64,000 nt of DNA from Frankia alni ACN14a (GCF_000058485.1 NC_008278.1:2598962-2662961); one strand, 5' to 3'. Counted from the first letter of the stretch, positions 9,302 through 18,461 are shown. Program-made: numbers and translations. The notes: generated from the letters alone by a model not told the origin.

Positions 9302-9621
9302 CCCGTCGGCGCCGCAGCACCCCGGCACCCGCGGCACCCCGGCACCCGCGGCACCGGTGGGTCACGAGCCACCACGCTTCTTCGTATCTCTCCGTGGCCG
9401 TCTGTGTGCAGAATAGCGCCGAGGAGTAATGCCACTTTTCGAGCAAAAAACCGTACCGAAGCCTCGGCATGATGTGGCCGCGTTCCGGCCGGAAACCGAA
9501 GGGGGGCTCCCCGGTGATCGCTTTGTCATGGTTCGGCGGTAGTGTGTGCCAGCCCCACCGCTCAGCCTTCTTGCCTGCTCAGCGCGCCCCCACCCGGGTG
9601 GGGCTCCCTCGGAGGTCTCCG
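9302..9621. other. 320-bp intergenic region with repeats
   Basis: No gene. Two near-identical copies of ccccggcacccgcgg lie at about 9316-9350. One copy of a dispersed 76-bp element follows at 9419-9494. The ribosome site of the next gene (CGGAGG) lies at its end. Confidence 0.6.
9419..9494 (-). repeat. dispersed 76-bp intergenic element, copy A
   Basis: Read on the minus strand, it matches positions 35235-35310 over the full 76 bp without gaps, 62 of 76 identical by hand count. It shares the core CATGCCGAGGCTTCGG and ends in CCTCGG, so outer CCGAGG/CCTCGG ends are inverted. The inner stem is less regular than in copy B. Confidence 0.7.
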
Positions 9622-10458
9622 ATGCCACGCCCACGGCGTCTCCCCGTCCTCGCCCTGGCCGCCGCGGCGCTGCTCGCGCTGGCCTCCTGTGCCGGCTCGT
9701 CGGGCGGCGGCTCCTCGCCGGACGGCCTGCACCTGGTCAAGTCCGGGCAGTTGACGGTGGCCACCGACTCGCCCGCCTACGCGCCGTGGTTCTCCGACGG
9801 CAAGCCGGCGAACGGCAAGGGCTTCGAGAGTGCGGTCGCCTATGCCGTGGCCGCCAAGCTCGGCTTCACCCCGGACAAGGTCCACTGGGTCACCGAGCCG
9901 TTCACCAGCTCGTTCGCGCCCGGCCCGAAAAAGTTCGACTTCGACATCAACGAAATCTCGATCACCCCGCAGCGTCAGCAGGCCGTCGACTTCAGCACCG
10001 GCTACTACGACGTCAGCCAGGCCGTCGTCGCGCTCAAGTCCTCCCGGATCGCGAACGTGACGACCCTCGCCGGGCTGAAGGGCGCGAAGTTCGGCGCCCC
10101 CGTCGGCACCACGAGCCTCGACGCCGTCACCCGGCAGGTGGCGCCCGTGCAGCAGCCGGCGGTCTTCAACGACCTCAACGACGCGAAGACCGCGATGGAG
10201 AACGGGCCGATCGACGGCATCGTCGTCGACCTGCCGACCGCCTTCCAGCTGACCTCCGCAGAGATCCCCGACTCGCTGATCGTCGGGCAGTTCCCCACCG
10301 TCGGGACGCCGGAGCAGTTCGGGCTGCTGTTCGAGAAGGGCAACCCGCTGGTCGGCAAGGTCAACGACGCCCTCGCCCAGCTCACCAGCAGCGGGGAGCT
10401 GCGCCGGATCACCGAGCAGTGGCTCGGTTCCCAGGCGGGGGCCCCCGTCCTGCGGTGA
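9622..10458 (+). CDS. polar amino-acid ABC transporter, binding lipoprotein
   Basis: 278 aa. It has a lipoprotein signal (RRLPVLALAAAALLALASC, Cys about 23) followed by a Gly/Ser linker. Then comes a bacterial extracellular solute-binding family 3 domain: LTVATDSPAYAPWF, GFESAVAYAVAAKLGF, FDFDINEISITPQR and a C-terminal GELRRITEQWL. Family 3 proteins bind polar amino acids or small polar ligands outside the membrane and hand them to the permease. CGGAGG lies 6-8 bases before the ATG. The stop overlaps the permease start (GTGA), so this is the first gene of a three-gene operon. Exact substrate unknown. Confidence 0.9.
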   Translation: MPRPRRLPVLALAAAALLALASCAGSSGGGSSPDGLHLVKSGQLTVATDSPAYAPWFSDGKPANGKGFESAVAYAVAAKLGFTPDKVHWVTEPFTSSFAPGPKKFDFDINEISITPQRQQAVDFSTGYYDVSQAVVALKSSRIANVTTLAGLKGAKFGAPVGTTSLDAVTRQVAPVQQPAVFNDLNDAKTAMENGPIDGIVVDLPTAFQLTSAEIPDSLIVGQFPTVGTPEQFGLLFEKGNPLVGKVNDALAQLTSSGELRRITEQWLGSQAGAPVLR

Positions 10459-11357
10459 CGGTCGCCTGGGAGCCCAGCGAGCGCGAGCGGGACCGCCGGC
10501 GGCTGCGGCGGCGCGCCCGGATGCGCGCGGGAGTGATCGCCGCCGCCAGCACCGCGATGGTAGCCGCGACCGCGGGCGTCGGGATCACCCACACGTCGGG
10601 CTGGCCGCGGGTGCGCCAGCGGTTCTTCTCCTGGTCGGAGATCGCCGACGCCTGGCCGGCCGCGCGCACCGGGATGATCGTCAACCTGGAGCTGTTCGCC
10701 GTCTGCGGGGTCGCGGCGGGTGCCCTCGGGCTGCTGGTGGCGCTGCTGCGGACCCTGACCGGCCCGGTGTTCCTGCCGGTGCGGCTGCTGGCCGCCGCCT
10801 ACACCGACCTGTTCCGCGGCCTTCCCGTCATCCTCGTGCTGTACCTGGTCGGGTTCGGCGTGCCCGCCCTGCGGCTGCGCGGCCTGCCCACCGATCCGCT
10901 CGTCCTCGGCGGCGCGGCGCTCGTGCTCACCTACTCGGCCTACGTGGCCGAGGTGTTCCGGGCGGGCATCGAGTCGGTGCATCCGAGCCAGGTGGCCGCG
11001 GCCCGGTCGCTCGGCCTCACCCACGCCCAGACGATGCGCCGCGTCGTGTTGCCGCAGGCCGTCCGGCGGGTGACGCCGCCGCTGCTCAACGACGCGATCA
11101 GCCTGCAGAAGGACTCCAGCCTCGTCTCCGTGCTCGGGGTCGTCGACGCGGTCCGGGCGGCGCAGATCGCCACGTCCGCGAACTTCAACTACTCGCCCTA
11201 CGTGCTGGCCGGCCTGATGTTTCTCGCGATCACCGTGCCGCTGACCCGGGTGACCGACCATCTCGCCGCCCGCTCCGCCCGCCGCCGCGGCGGCGGCCCC
11301 GGTGCCGGAGCCGGAGCCGGCCCCGGTGCCGGCGGCACGGCCGGGAGCGTGCGGTGA
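10455..11357 (+). CDS. polar amino-acid ABC transporter, permease
   Basis: 300 aa with a HisM/GlnP-type permease domain. TM segments start near residues 25, 75, 115 and 150. The EAA-type loop YVAEVFRAGIESVHPSQ followed by AARSLGLTH and VVLPQAVRRVTPP, the site that docks the ATPase, is clear. LNDAISLQKDSSLVSVLG is also typical of the family. The GTG start overlaps the binding-protein stop by GTGA, and the gene's own stop overlaps the ATPase start in the same way. The C-terminal tail has a Gly/Ala/Pro repeat (GAGAGAGPGAGG). Confidence 0.9.
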   Translation: MTVAWEPSERERDRRRLRRRARMRAGVIAAASTAMVAATAGVGITHTSGWPRVRQRFFSWSEIADAWPAARTGMIVNLELFAVCGVAAGALGLLVALLRTLTGPVFLPVRLLAAAYTDLFRGLPVILVLYLVGFGVPALRLRGLPTDPLVLGGAALVLTYSAYVAEVFRAGIESVHPSQVAAARSLGLTHAQTMRRVVLPQAVRRVTPPLLNDAISLQKDSSLVSVLGVVDAVRAAQIATSANFNYSPYVLAGLMFLAITVPLTRVTDHLAARSARRRGGGPGAGAGAGPGAGGTAGSVR

Positions 11358-12196
11358 CGGCGGCCGGCGACGGGGTCGGGCCGCCCGCGGCGGCGCCCAG
11401 CGGGCCGGCGTCGCCCGACGCGGCGGCGGTGCTGAGCGTGCGCGGGCTGGTGAAGCTCTACGGGGACGCCGTCGTGCTGCGCGATGTCAGCTTCGACGTC
11501 GGGCCCGGCCAGGCCGTCGTACTCGTCGGTGGCAGCGGGTCGGGCAAGTCGACGCTGTTGCGCTGCCTGAACCTGCTGGAGACCGTCGACGACGGCGAGA
11601 TCCTGCTGGCCGGCGAGGAGATCACCGATCCGCGGGTGAACGCCGATCGGATCCGCCGCCGTATCGGCGTCGTGTTCCAGGCATACAACCTGTTCCCGCA
11701 CCTGACGGTGCTGCAGAACGTCACCCTCGCGCCGGTCCTGGTCCACCGGGTGCCCCGCGCCGCCGCCCGCGACCGGGCCCGCGGGCTGCTCACCCGCATC
11801 GGGCTCGCCGACAAGCTCGACGTCTACCCCGACCGGCTCTCCGGCGGCCAGCAGCAGCGGCTGGCGATCGTGCGGGCGCTGGCGACCGGGCCGGACCTGC
11901 TGCTGCTCGACGAGATCACCTCGGCGCTCGACCCGGAACTGGTCGGTGAGGTGCTCGACCTCGTCGGCGAGCTCAAGCGCGACGGCCTGCCGATGGTGCT
12001 GGCGACCCACGAGATGGCGTTCGCGCGGGAGATCGCCGACGAGGTGCTCGTCCTCGACGGCGGTACGGTCATCGAGCGGGGCGCGCCGCGACGGGTTCTC
12101 GACGACCCCCACGAGGAGCGGACCCGCCGGTTCCTGGCCCGCCTCCGGGAGCCGGGTCCGCGGGGAGGCGCTGCGGGCCCGGCGCCGCGGCCGTGA
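11354..12196 (+). CDS. polar amino-acid ABC transporter, ATPase
   Basis: 280 aa GlnQ/HisP-type ATPase. Walker A is GGSGSGKST (about residue 58), then a Q-loop (VFQAYNLFPHLTVLQN), the signature LSGGQQQR, Walker B LLLLDEITSALDPE and an H-loop ATHEM. It powers uptake by the two genes before it. An N-terminal Ala/Pro-rich extension of about 25 residues precedes the domain. The start is the GTG of a GTGA overlap. The last 128 bp are antisense to the end of the regulator gene on the other strand. Confidence 0.92.
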   Translation: MTAAGDGVGPPAAAPSGPASPDAAAVLSVRGLVKLYGDAVVLRDVSFDVGPGQAVVLVGGSGSGKSTLLRCLNLLETVDDGEILLAGEEITDPRVNADRIRRRIGVVFQAYNLFPHLTVLQNVTLAPVLVHRVPRAAARDRARGLLTRIGLADKLDVYPDRLSGGQQQRLAIVRALATGPDLLLLDEITSALDPELVGEVLDLVGELKRDGLPMVLATHEMAFAREIADEVLVLDGGTVIERGAPRRVLDDPHEERTRRFLARLREPGPRGGAAGPAPRP

Positions 12197-13022
12197 GGTC
12201 GAGACTGGCCAGCAGCTGGAGGTTCTCCGCCGACGCCGAACCGGGCTCCGCGGTCATCACCACGATCCGCTGGCCGGCGTCGGGCAGCCGCATGACCTCC
12301 TCGAACAGCGTCAGCCGGCCGACGAGCGGATGCCGGAACTCGCGGACGGTGTTCGTGCAGTCCCGGACCGGGTGGCGCGCCCACAGCGTCGCGAACAGCT
12401 CGCTCTTCACGCACAGCTCGCCGATGAGGGCGTTGAGCTTCGTGTCGTCCGGGTGCATGCCGGAGGACAGCCGCAGGTAGGCGACCACGTCGTCGACCTT
12501 GCGCCGCCAGTCGACGAACAGGTCGCGGGCGTGGGCCTCGAGGACGAACTCGCGGGCGAGGTTCGGCCGGCCGTGGCAGCGCTGCGGGGCGTCGGCGGGC
12601 AGATGCGAACACAGCAGGGCGTGCCCGAGCCGGTTCCAGGCGAGGACGTCGTTGCGCCGGCCGATCACCAGCGCGGGGGAGTTGCGCAGCTCGTCAAGCA
12701 GCAGGCGGATGCTCGGCCGCACGTGCTCGGGCCGGCTCGCGCGCCGGGCGGCCGCCGGCCGGGTCAGCCCGTGCAGGTAGGCGGTCTCCTCGTCGGTGAG
12801 GCGCAGCACCCGGGCGAGGGCGTCGAGCACCGCGTCGGAGGCGTTGCGGCTCTGGCCCTGCTCCAACCGCGTGTAGTAGGTGACGCTGACCCCGGCGAGC
12901 TGCGCGATCTCCTCGCGGCGCAGGCCCGGCACCCGCCGCCGCTCGCCGTACCGGGACAGCCCGACGTCTTCGGGGGTGAGCTGGGCGCGGCGCGAACGCA
13001 GAAAATCTCCCAGTTCGGTCAT
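12069..13022 (-). CDS. XRE-family regulator with MmyB-like ligand domain
   Basis: 317 aa. The N-terminal helix-turn-helix is REEIAQLAGVSVTYYTRLEQ (about residues 38-57). The MmyB-like sensor domain follows (DVLAWNRLGHALL ... RNPNLAREFVLE-like ... FRHPLVGRLTLFEEVMRLPD). Such regulators usually control a neighbouring dehydrogenase or exporter; here the divergent neighbour is a DHA2 transporter 116 bp away. The natural domain end is near residue 275. The remaining Pro/Gly/Ala/Arg tail is the part that lies antisense to the ABC ATPase gene, so the tail may be a product of a lost stop codon. Confidence 0.85.
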   Translation of the reverse strand: MTELGDFLRSRRAQLTPEDVGLSRYGERRRVPGLRREEIAQLAGVSVTYYTRLEQGQSRNASDAVLDALARVLRLTDEETAYLHGLTRPAAARRASRPEHVRPSIRLLLDELRNSPALVIGRRNDVLAWNRLGHALLCSHLPADAPQRCHGRPNLAREFVLEAHARDLFVDWRRKVDDVVAYLRLSSGMHPDDTKLNALIGELCVKSELFATLWARHPVRDCTNTVREFRHPLVGRLTLFEEVMRLPDAGQRIVVMTAEPGSASAENLQLLASLDLTAAAPGPQRLPADPAPGGGPGTGGSAPRGGRREPVAARPAR

Positions 13023-13138
13023 CCGTCCAGTGTTGCCGGCGCGGTCGCGGTGAACCACACCTCGCCGGTGCTAGTCACGCGATGGGTGGCAACCAGGTGG
13101 TCTGGGCGGATCGGCGATGTTCGCCGAGCGTGGCCGGC

Positions 13139-14668
13139 ATGAGTGTTTCGACCGACGCCGCCGCCGCGACCCGGGTTCCCCCGGTGGTGGCCGACGACGT
13201 GATGACCGCCCGCCAGCGAGTCATCCTCGTCCTGCTGCTCGGCAGCCAGTTCATGCTGGCCGTCGACTTCTCCATCCTCAACGTCGCCCTGCCCTCGATC
13301 GGCGCCGGCGTCGGACTCACCGACGCGCACCTGCAGTGGGTGGCGACGGCGTTCGCACTGCCGGCCGCCGGCTTCACGCTGCTGTTCGGCCGGGTGGCCG
13401 ACCTGGCCGGGCGGCGACGGATGCTGCTCGCGGGCCTCGCCCTGCTGGTCGTGTCGTCCCTGGTGGGCGGCCTTGCCACCAGCCCGGCCGTGCTGCTGGG
13501 CGCCCGCGTCGGCCAGGGACTCGCCGCCGCCATGACCACCCCGGCGGCCCTCGCGCTGCTGCTGACGAGCTTCCCGCCGGGACGGCTGCGCCAGCGCGCG
13601 CTCGGCATGAACGGTGCGCTGATCTCGGCGGGGTTCACCACCGGTGCGCTCGCCGGCGGACTGCTGACCGGCCTGCTGAGCTGGCGCTGGGCGTTCCTCG
13701 TCAACGTGCCGGTGGCCGCGGCGATCCTGCTCGCGGCGCCGCGGCTGCTGCCGGCCGGGGGCGCGTCCGGCCCGGTCCGCCTCGACGTGCCCGGCGCACT
13801 CACCGTCACCGGCGGGCTGCTCGCGTTCGTCTACGGCATCGCCACCGGCGGCAACGACGGGTGGGCCGACCCGGTCGTGTGGGGCTGCACCGCCCTCGGC
13901 GTGGTGCTGCTCGCCGCGTTCTGGCGGATCGAGTCGACCAGCGCCCATCCGCTGGCCTCGGTGGCGATCCTGCGCCGGCGCGCCGTCGGCTGGGGCAACG
14001 CGGGTGGTTTCGCCGTGTTCGCGCTGGAGTCCTCGGTGGTGTTCCTGCTCACCCTCTACCTGCAGCAGGTCCTCGGCTTCTCGGCGACGACGGCCGGGCT
14101 GGTCTTCGGCCTGCCCGGCGCGGCGGCGTTCGTCTCCGGCATGGTTGCGCCCCGGCTGATGAGCCGCCGCGGCAGCGCCGTGAGCCTGGTCGCCGGCCTC
14201 GCCGTGCAGGGCCTGTCCAACGCCGCACTCGCCTTCGTCGGACCGGACCGCAACTGGGTGTACCTGGTCCTCGCGGCCTCGGCGATCGGCTTCTTCGGGC
14301 ACGTCCACGGCATCGTCGCCTACCTGGCGACGGCCACCGGTGACCTGCCCGATCACGAGCAGGGGCTGGCCACCGCCCTGACGACCATGACGCAGCAGGT
14401 CGCGCTCACCGTCGGCATCCCGATCCTCAGCACGGTCGCGACGGCGCGGTCGTCGGCCCTGGCCGGCCACCTGTCCGCGGTCCGGGCCACGCTGGCCGGC
14501 ATCCGGCTGGCCCTGGTGGTCGACGCCGCCCTCACCCTCGTGGTGGCCGCGGCGATCGCCGCGGCGCTGCTGCCCCGCCGGCGGTCCGCGCCGCCGCCGC
14601 CGACGCCGTTGCGGGCCCGCGACGGGGTCACCCCGGACACCCGGTCCCACGCACCCGAGCAGTGCTGA
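13139..14668 (+). CDS. MFS drug exporter, DHA2 (14-TM) family
   Basis: 509 aa with 13-14 hydrophobic segments. Family motifs are present: LDFSILNVALP-like (AVDFSILNVALPSI), motif A (GRVADLAGRRR) and a motif-C-like GFTTGALAGGLL. Proton-driven export of drugs or natural products at the cytoplasmic membrane is expected. The divergent XRE regulator probably controls it. The start ATG has no strong ribosome site; an in-frame ATG at 13082 would add 19 residues. The C-terminus is Pro-rich and polar. Confidence 0.87.
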   Translation: MSVSTDAAAATRVPPVVADDVMTARQRVILVLLLGSQFMLAVDFSILNVALPSIGAGVGLTDAHLQWVATAFALPAAGFTLLFGRVADLAGRRRMLLAGLALLVVSSLVGGLATSPAVLLGARVGQGLAAAMTTPAALALLLTSFPPGRLRQRALGMNGALISAGFTTGALAGGLLTGLLSWRWAFLVNVPVAAAILLAAPRLLPAGGASGPVRLDVPGALTVTGGLLAFVYGIATGGNDGWADPVVWGCTALGVVLLAAFWRIESTSAHPLASVAILRRRAVGWGNAGGFAVFALESSVVFLLTLYLQQVLGFSATTAGLVFGLPGAAAFVSGMVAPRLMSRRGSAVSLVAGLAVQGLSNAALAFVGPDRNWVYLVLAASAIGFFGHVHGIVAYLATATGDLPDHEQGLATALTTMTQQVALTVGIPILSTVATARSSALAGHLSAVRATLAGIRLALVVDAALTLVVAAAIAAALLPRRRSAPPPPTPLRARDGVTPDTRSHAPEQC

Positions 14669-14783
14669 CGTGACCGGCGGGACAAGATCGGGACAGTATT
14701 CGGCCATGGCCCGCCGGCCCGTCGGGGACTATGGCAAAAAAGGCGCCATCCGAATGTTGCGAAACGTCCGCCCAGCCGTAACC

Positions 14784-15029
14784 ATGAGCCCCGTGATGTC
14801 CTATGAAGACGTGGTGGCGATCTCTGATCCGGTGGAGCGGGCAGCGCTCGCCGACAAACTGATGTGGGCGGACCATCCTCGGCGCCTTGAGCTACGCACA
14901 GTGCGTGGCATCGCACTTCGGGCGGCGCTGGATTCCGGTGTGCCGGCCGATGCCATCGCCGGGCGGCTGGTCGTCAACGTGGCAGACCTGACCTGGATGG
15001 CCGCGCCGGCGTCGCCGGCCGCGGCCTGA
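14784..15029 (+). CDS. small helical hypothetical protein, 81 aa
   Basis: The protein is helix-rich and charged: YEDVVAISDPVERAALADKL, then RTVRGIALRAALDSGVPADA. The second half has the spacing of a helix-turn-helix (ALRAALDSGVPADAIAGRLVV), so a small DNA-binding role is possible but unproven. Three nearby starts exist (ATG 14784, GTG 14793, ATG 14796). A frame extending upstream to 14670 looks non-coding. No family is recognised. Confidence 0.5.
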   Translation: MSPVMSYEDVVAISDPVERAALADKLMWADHPRRLELRTVRGIALRAALDSGVPADAIAGRLVVNVADLTWMAAPASPAAA

Positions 15030-15445
15030 TCCACAGGGACGGTCGGACAACGGCGTCCGTCCGCCCTCCTACTGACCGCTGTTCCGAACCGATCGGCCCG
15101 ACGATGGTTTCCGGCTGATTTCTGGCTGGTTTCCCGCAGGCTGGTCGCGTGGTTACCGTGAGTACGGTGTGAATACGCCGCCGTATCCGGTCCCCGGCCG
15201 ACCACGGTGGTAATCCTCTCTCGGCCGGCCCCGCCCACTCTCGCCGCCAGGCGGCCGACGGGCTCCGCGCCCACGCAGCCCCCCTCGTCTCCGCGGGACC
15301 AGGTTCGAGACCCCCGTGCGGCGGGTCGGGGAGACCGCATCGGCCGGCCGCGTCTGCGAGGCGTCCCCGCGGGGTACGGACCCCTCGACGCACGCCGGGC
15401 GCCACCGCCGCGTGCCCGGCGCGCCGACGCCGTCGGGGAGCCTGC
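15030..15445. promoter_or_regulatory. upstream region of the hydrogenase operon
   Basis: A 416-bp gap before hypA with no supported gene. It should hold the promoter of the hup/hyp operon. One short inverted repeat, ACCGTgagtACGGT (15155-15168), is the best operator candidate; I could not identify a known NiFe, FNR or sigma-54 site. The distal 150 bp are extremely GC-rich. Confidence 0.4.
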
Positions 15446-15829
15446 ATGCACGAACTGGCCATCACGCAGAGCGTCGTCGACGCGATCGTGGAGCGGACCG
15501 GCCCGGCGCGGGTCACCGCGGTCCGGCTGGTCGTCGGACGGCTGTCGGGTGTCGTGCCGGAGTCCATCCGGTTCTGCTTCGACCTGGTGACCGCCGGCAC
15601 GCCGCTGGCGGGTGCGGCCCTGACGATCGACGAACCCGCGGGCCGGGCCCGTTGCCGGCGGTGCGGCGCCGAGTTCGTGGCCGACGACGTCCTCGTGCTC
15701 TGCGGCTGCGGCTGCGCGGATGTGGCGGTGGACGGCGGTGACGACCTGCGGATCGCCTCGGTGGGCCTGGTGCCCACGGCGGAGGGGGTGCCCACAGGGC
15801 AGGGGGTGCCCACGGGGCAGGGGGACTGA
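15446..15829 (+). CDS. hypA: hydrogenase nickel-insertion protein HypA
   Basis: 127 aa. HypA delivers nickel with HypB to the hydrogenase large subunit precursor. The diagnostic start MHELAITQSVVDAI, with His2 as nickel ligand, is present. A zinc site is seen as CRRCGAEF about residue 73 and CGCGC about 93. The C-terminus carries a 6-residue tandem repeat (GVPTGQ), encoded by 18-bp repeats at about 15769-15826, which is not a normal HypA feature. It is the first gene of the hydrogenase operon; hypB follows 19 bp on. Confidence 0.93.
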   Translation: MHELAITQSVVDAIVERTGPARVTAVRLVVGRLSGVVPESIRFCFDLVTAGTPLAGAALTIDEPAGRARCRRCGAEFVADDVLVLCGCGCADVAVDGGDDLRIASVGLVPTAEGVPTGQGVPTGQGD

Positions 15830-15848
15830 CTGATGGGGGGACTGACCG

Positions 15849-16727
15849 ATGTGCGAGACGTGCGGCTGCGACGACCCGACCGCTGCGCCCCGGCTGACCT
15901 CGTTTCCGGCAGACACCGGGGCGGCGGCGGTGGCTACCGGGGCGACCGTGGCAGCCCTGGCGGACACCGGGGCGGCCGCGGCGGACACGGGGGCGGCGGG
16001 GAGCCCGGGACGTGAGCTGCTGCTGGAGCAGCGGGTGCTGGCGAAGAACGACGAGCTGGCCGGGCAGATCCGCCGGCGGCTGGCCGCCCGCGACGTGCTC
16101 GCGGTCAACCTGATGAGCTCGCCCGGTTCCGGCAAGACGACCCTGTTGGAACGGACCGTGCGCGACCTCGCCGGGCGGTGGCCGCTCGCGGTGGTCGAGG
16201 GCGACCAGGAGAGTGTGCGCGACGCCGAGCGGATCCGGGCCGCGGGCGTCCCGGTCGTGCAGGTGAACACCGGGCGTGGCTGCCACCTTGACGCGGACAT
16301 GGTCGACCGCGCGCTGCGCGCCCTCGACCCGCCCGCGGAGGCGGTGGTGTTCGTCGAGAACGTCGGCAACCTGGTCTGCCCGGCGCTGTTCGACCTGGGG
16401 GAGAGCGCTCGGGTGGTCCTCACCTCGGTCACCGAGGGCGAGGACAAGCCGCTGAAATATCCGCACATGTTCGCCAAAGCGGATCTTATCCTGCTCACCA
16501 AATGTGACCTCGTTCCGTTTCTCGCGGTCGACCTCGATCATTGCGTCGGGTTGATTCGCCGGATCAACCCCGCGGCCCACGTGCTCGCCCTGTCCGGACT
16601 TCACCGGCCGGCCGACACTGCCGGCGTCGAACCAGAGTCCGGCCTGGCCGCCTGGTACGCCTGGCTGCGTGCGCGGCGCGATCGCCCCGACGCCCGACCG
16701 CGGGCGGGGGCGGCGGGACGGGTTTGA
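15849..16727 (+). CDS. hypB: hydrogenase nickel GTPase HypB
   Basis: 292 aa. It starts MCETCGCD, the N-terminal CxxCxC high-affinity metal motif. Next is an Ala/Thr/Asp repeat linker, then the GTPase core: P-loop SSPGSGKTTLLERT (about residue 98), VEGDQESVRDAERI, NTGRGCHLDADMV (metal-site Cys/His) and the G-motif TKCDL. It hydrolyses GTP to drive nickel transfer from HypA to the large subunit. There is no His-rich nickel storage stretch; Ala-rich repeats take its place. Confidence 0.95.
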   Translation: MCETCGCDDPTAAPRLTSFPADTGAAAVATGATVAALADTGAAAADTGAAGSPGRELLLEQRVLAKNDELAGQIRRRLAARDVLAVNLMSSPGSGKTTLLERTVRDLAGRWPLAVVEGDQESVRDAERIRAAGVPVVQVNTGRGCHLDADMVDRALRALDPPAEAVVFVENVGNLVCPALFDLGESARVVLTSVTEGEDKPLKYPHMFAKADLILLTKCDLVPFLAVDLDHCVGLIRRINPAAHVLALSGLHRPADTAGVEPESGLAAWYAWLRARRDRPDARPRAGAAGRV

Positions 16728-16866
16728 CGCGGCCGGTCCCGGGCAGCTCGTCTGGGAACAACTAAGAGTGCTTTGAAGGACACATCGAGTTATTACTCGA
16801 CCGAGTCTTACGTGGTGGAGGTGCGCAGGTCGGCCGCGTCGCGACCCCACCGGGAGGGACACCGTC

Positions 16867-16911
16867 ATGGGCAGCCTGGAGCCAGCCTGTCGCGGGTCAC
16901 GGCCGCGATGA
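16867..16911 (+). CDS. 14-codon leader ORF, putative translational coupler
   Basis: ATG at 16867 is preceded by GGGAGGGAC at normal spacing. It encodes 14 codons and ends in a TGA that overlaps the ATG of the next gene (ATGA). The downstream gene has no ribosome site of its own at that ATG, so this short frame probably feeds ribosomes to it. Expression is not proven. Confidence 0.45.
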   Translation: MGSLEPACRGSRPR

Positions 16912-18461
16912 CGGCGACCGGCGTGACGACCCGATCGGGCCCGCGGTCGGCCGACGTACCGGCCGGGTTCGACGCGGCGCGGGCGGTCGCCGACGCGGTG
17001 CTCTACGAGGGCTACCTGCTCTACCCCTACCGGCGCTCCTCCGGGAAGAACCGGGTGCGCTGGCAGTTCGGGGTGCTGGCACCGCCGGGATGGATCGCCG
17101 AACAGCCCTCGTCGGGATCGCCGGGTGTCTCGGGCTCGGCCGACGGATCGTTCCAGCAGGCCGAATGCCTGGTGGAGGCGACGGGTTCGGCGACGGTGTT
17201 CCTGCGGTTGCGGTTCCTCCAGGTGATGCGGCGTCGCGTCGAGCGCCGGGCGGCGGACGGGCGGTTTGCGCCGGTCGACGAGCTGGAGCTGGGCGACACC
17301 CGCGAGCTGAGTTTCGACGAGGCGCGGCCGTGCGAGTTCGATCTCGCCGTGTCGCTGTCCGACCTGACCGACCGGGCCGGCCGGCTGTCGGTGCCGTTGC
17401 GCGCCTCGGGCGGCGTCGACGTCGAACCGCTGGGTCCGCGGCCCGCGGCGGCCCGGGTGGTCCGCCACCGCTGGCCCGTGACGGCTGCCGTCCACCTGTC
17501 CGTGACGCGGGCCGAGGCACCGTTCCGGCTCCATCGCCTGCGGGCGGTTGTGGAGAACACGGTGACCGACCTCGGCGCGGGTCGGCCGCGCGGCGAGGCG
17601 CTGCGCCGCTCGCTCGTCGCCGCGCACAGCCTGCTCGGCGTGCGCGGCGGCCGGTTCCTGTCGCTGCTGGACCCGCCCGTCTGGGCGGCGGGGGCGGCCC
17701 GCGGATGCGAGAACCTGCGGGTTTTCCCCGTCGTGGCCGGCGGGGCCCGGGACGTCATGCTGTGTTCACCGATCATCCTCTACGACGATCCCCGAACGGC
17801 TCCGGAGAGCCCGGGGGATCTGTTCGACGCCACCGAGATCGACGAGATCCTCTCGCTGCGCACCCGCGCGCTGACCGACGAGGAGAAGCGGGAGGCGCGG
17901 GCCACGGACCCGCGGGCCGCCGAGATCATCGACCGGGTCGACGGGATCCCGCGCGCCATGCTCGACCGACTGCACGGCGCCGTGCGGTCGCTGCGGCCGG
18001 TCGAGCCACCGACCGTCCCGTCCGCACCGGAGCCGGCGTCCGGCCCGAAATCGCCATGTGGTCCGGAACCGCCATGTGGTCCGGAGTCGCCATCCGGCCC
18101 GGAGCCGGCGTGGTGGGAACCGGAGGCCGACAGGTCGGTCCATCCGGGCCGGGACAGCGTGCGGGTCGGCGGCGTCACCGTCGCCCGTGGCAGTCGGGTC
18201 CGGCTGCGTCCGCGCGCTCGGGGCTCCGACGCCCATGACATGTTCCTCGCCGGCCGCATCGCCCGGGTTGAGGCGATCTTCCTCGACGTCGACGGCGGCC
18301 GGCACGCCGCGGTGACCCTCGACGGCGACGAGACCGGCGACCTGCACCGGGCGGCCGGCCGTTACTTCTACTTCGCTCCCGACGAGCTCGACCCGCTCGG
18401 CGACCCGGCGGACGACGCGCTCGACGACCCGGCGGACGCGGATCGGGCGGGTGCGCCGTGA
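16908..18461 (+). CDS. conserved hydrogenase-cluster protein, unknown function
   Basis: 517 aa, soluble. The N-terminal part contains DAVLYEGYLLYPYRRSS and KNRVRWQFGVLAPPGW. The middle is beta-rich with SAAVHLSVTRAEAPFRLHRL-like strands. The SLLDPP and YDDPRTAPESPGDLFDATEI segments look conserved. A Pro/Ser-rich linker (CGPEPPCGPESP repeats) leads to a C-terminal SH3-like part with VRLRPRARGSDAHDMF. I recall similar proteins beside actinobacterial uptake hydrogenases but know no activity. The start is set by the ATGA overlap with a small leader frame. The stop overlaps the protease gene by GTGA, so it is co-translated within the operon. Confidence 0.75.
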   Translation: MTATGVTTRSGPRSADVPAGFDAARAVADAVLYEGYLLYPYRRSSGKNRVRWQFGVLAPPGWIAEQPSSGSPGVSGSADGSFQQAECLVEATGSATVFLRLRFLQVMRRRVERRAADGRFAPVDELELGDTRELSFDEARPCEFDLAVSLSDLTDRAGRLSVPLRASGGVDVEPLGPRPAAARVVRHRWPVTAAVHLSVTRAEAPFRLHRLRAVVENTVTDLGAGRPRGEALRRSLVAAHSLLGVRGGRFLSLLDPPVWAAGAARGCENLRVFPVVAGGARDVMLCSPIILYDDPRTAPESPGDLFDATEIDEILSLRTRALTDEEKREARATDPRAAEIIDRVDGIPRAMLDRLHGAVRSLRPVEPPTVPSAPEPASGPKSPCGPEPPCGPESPSGPEPAWWEPEADRSVHPGRDSVRVGGVTVARGSRVRLRPRARGSDAHDMFLAGRIARVEAIFLDVDGGRHAAVTLDGDETGDLHRAAGRYFYFAPDELDPLGDPADDALDDPADADRAGAP

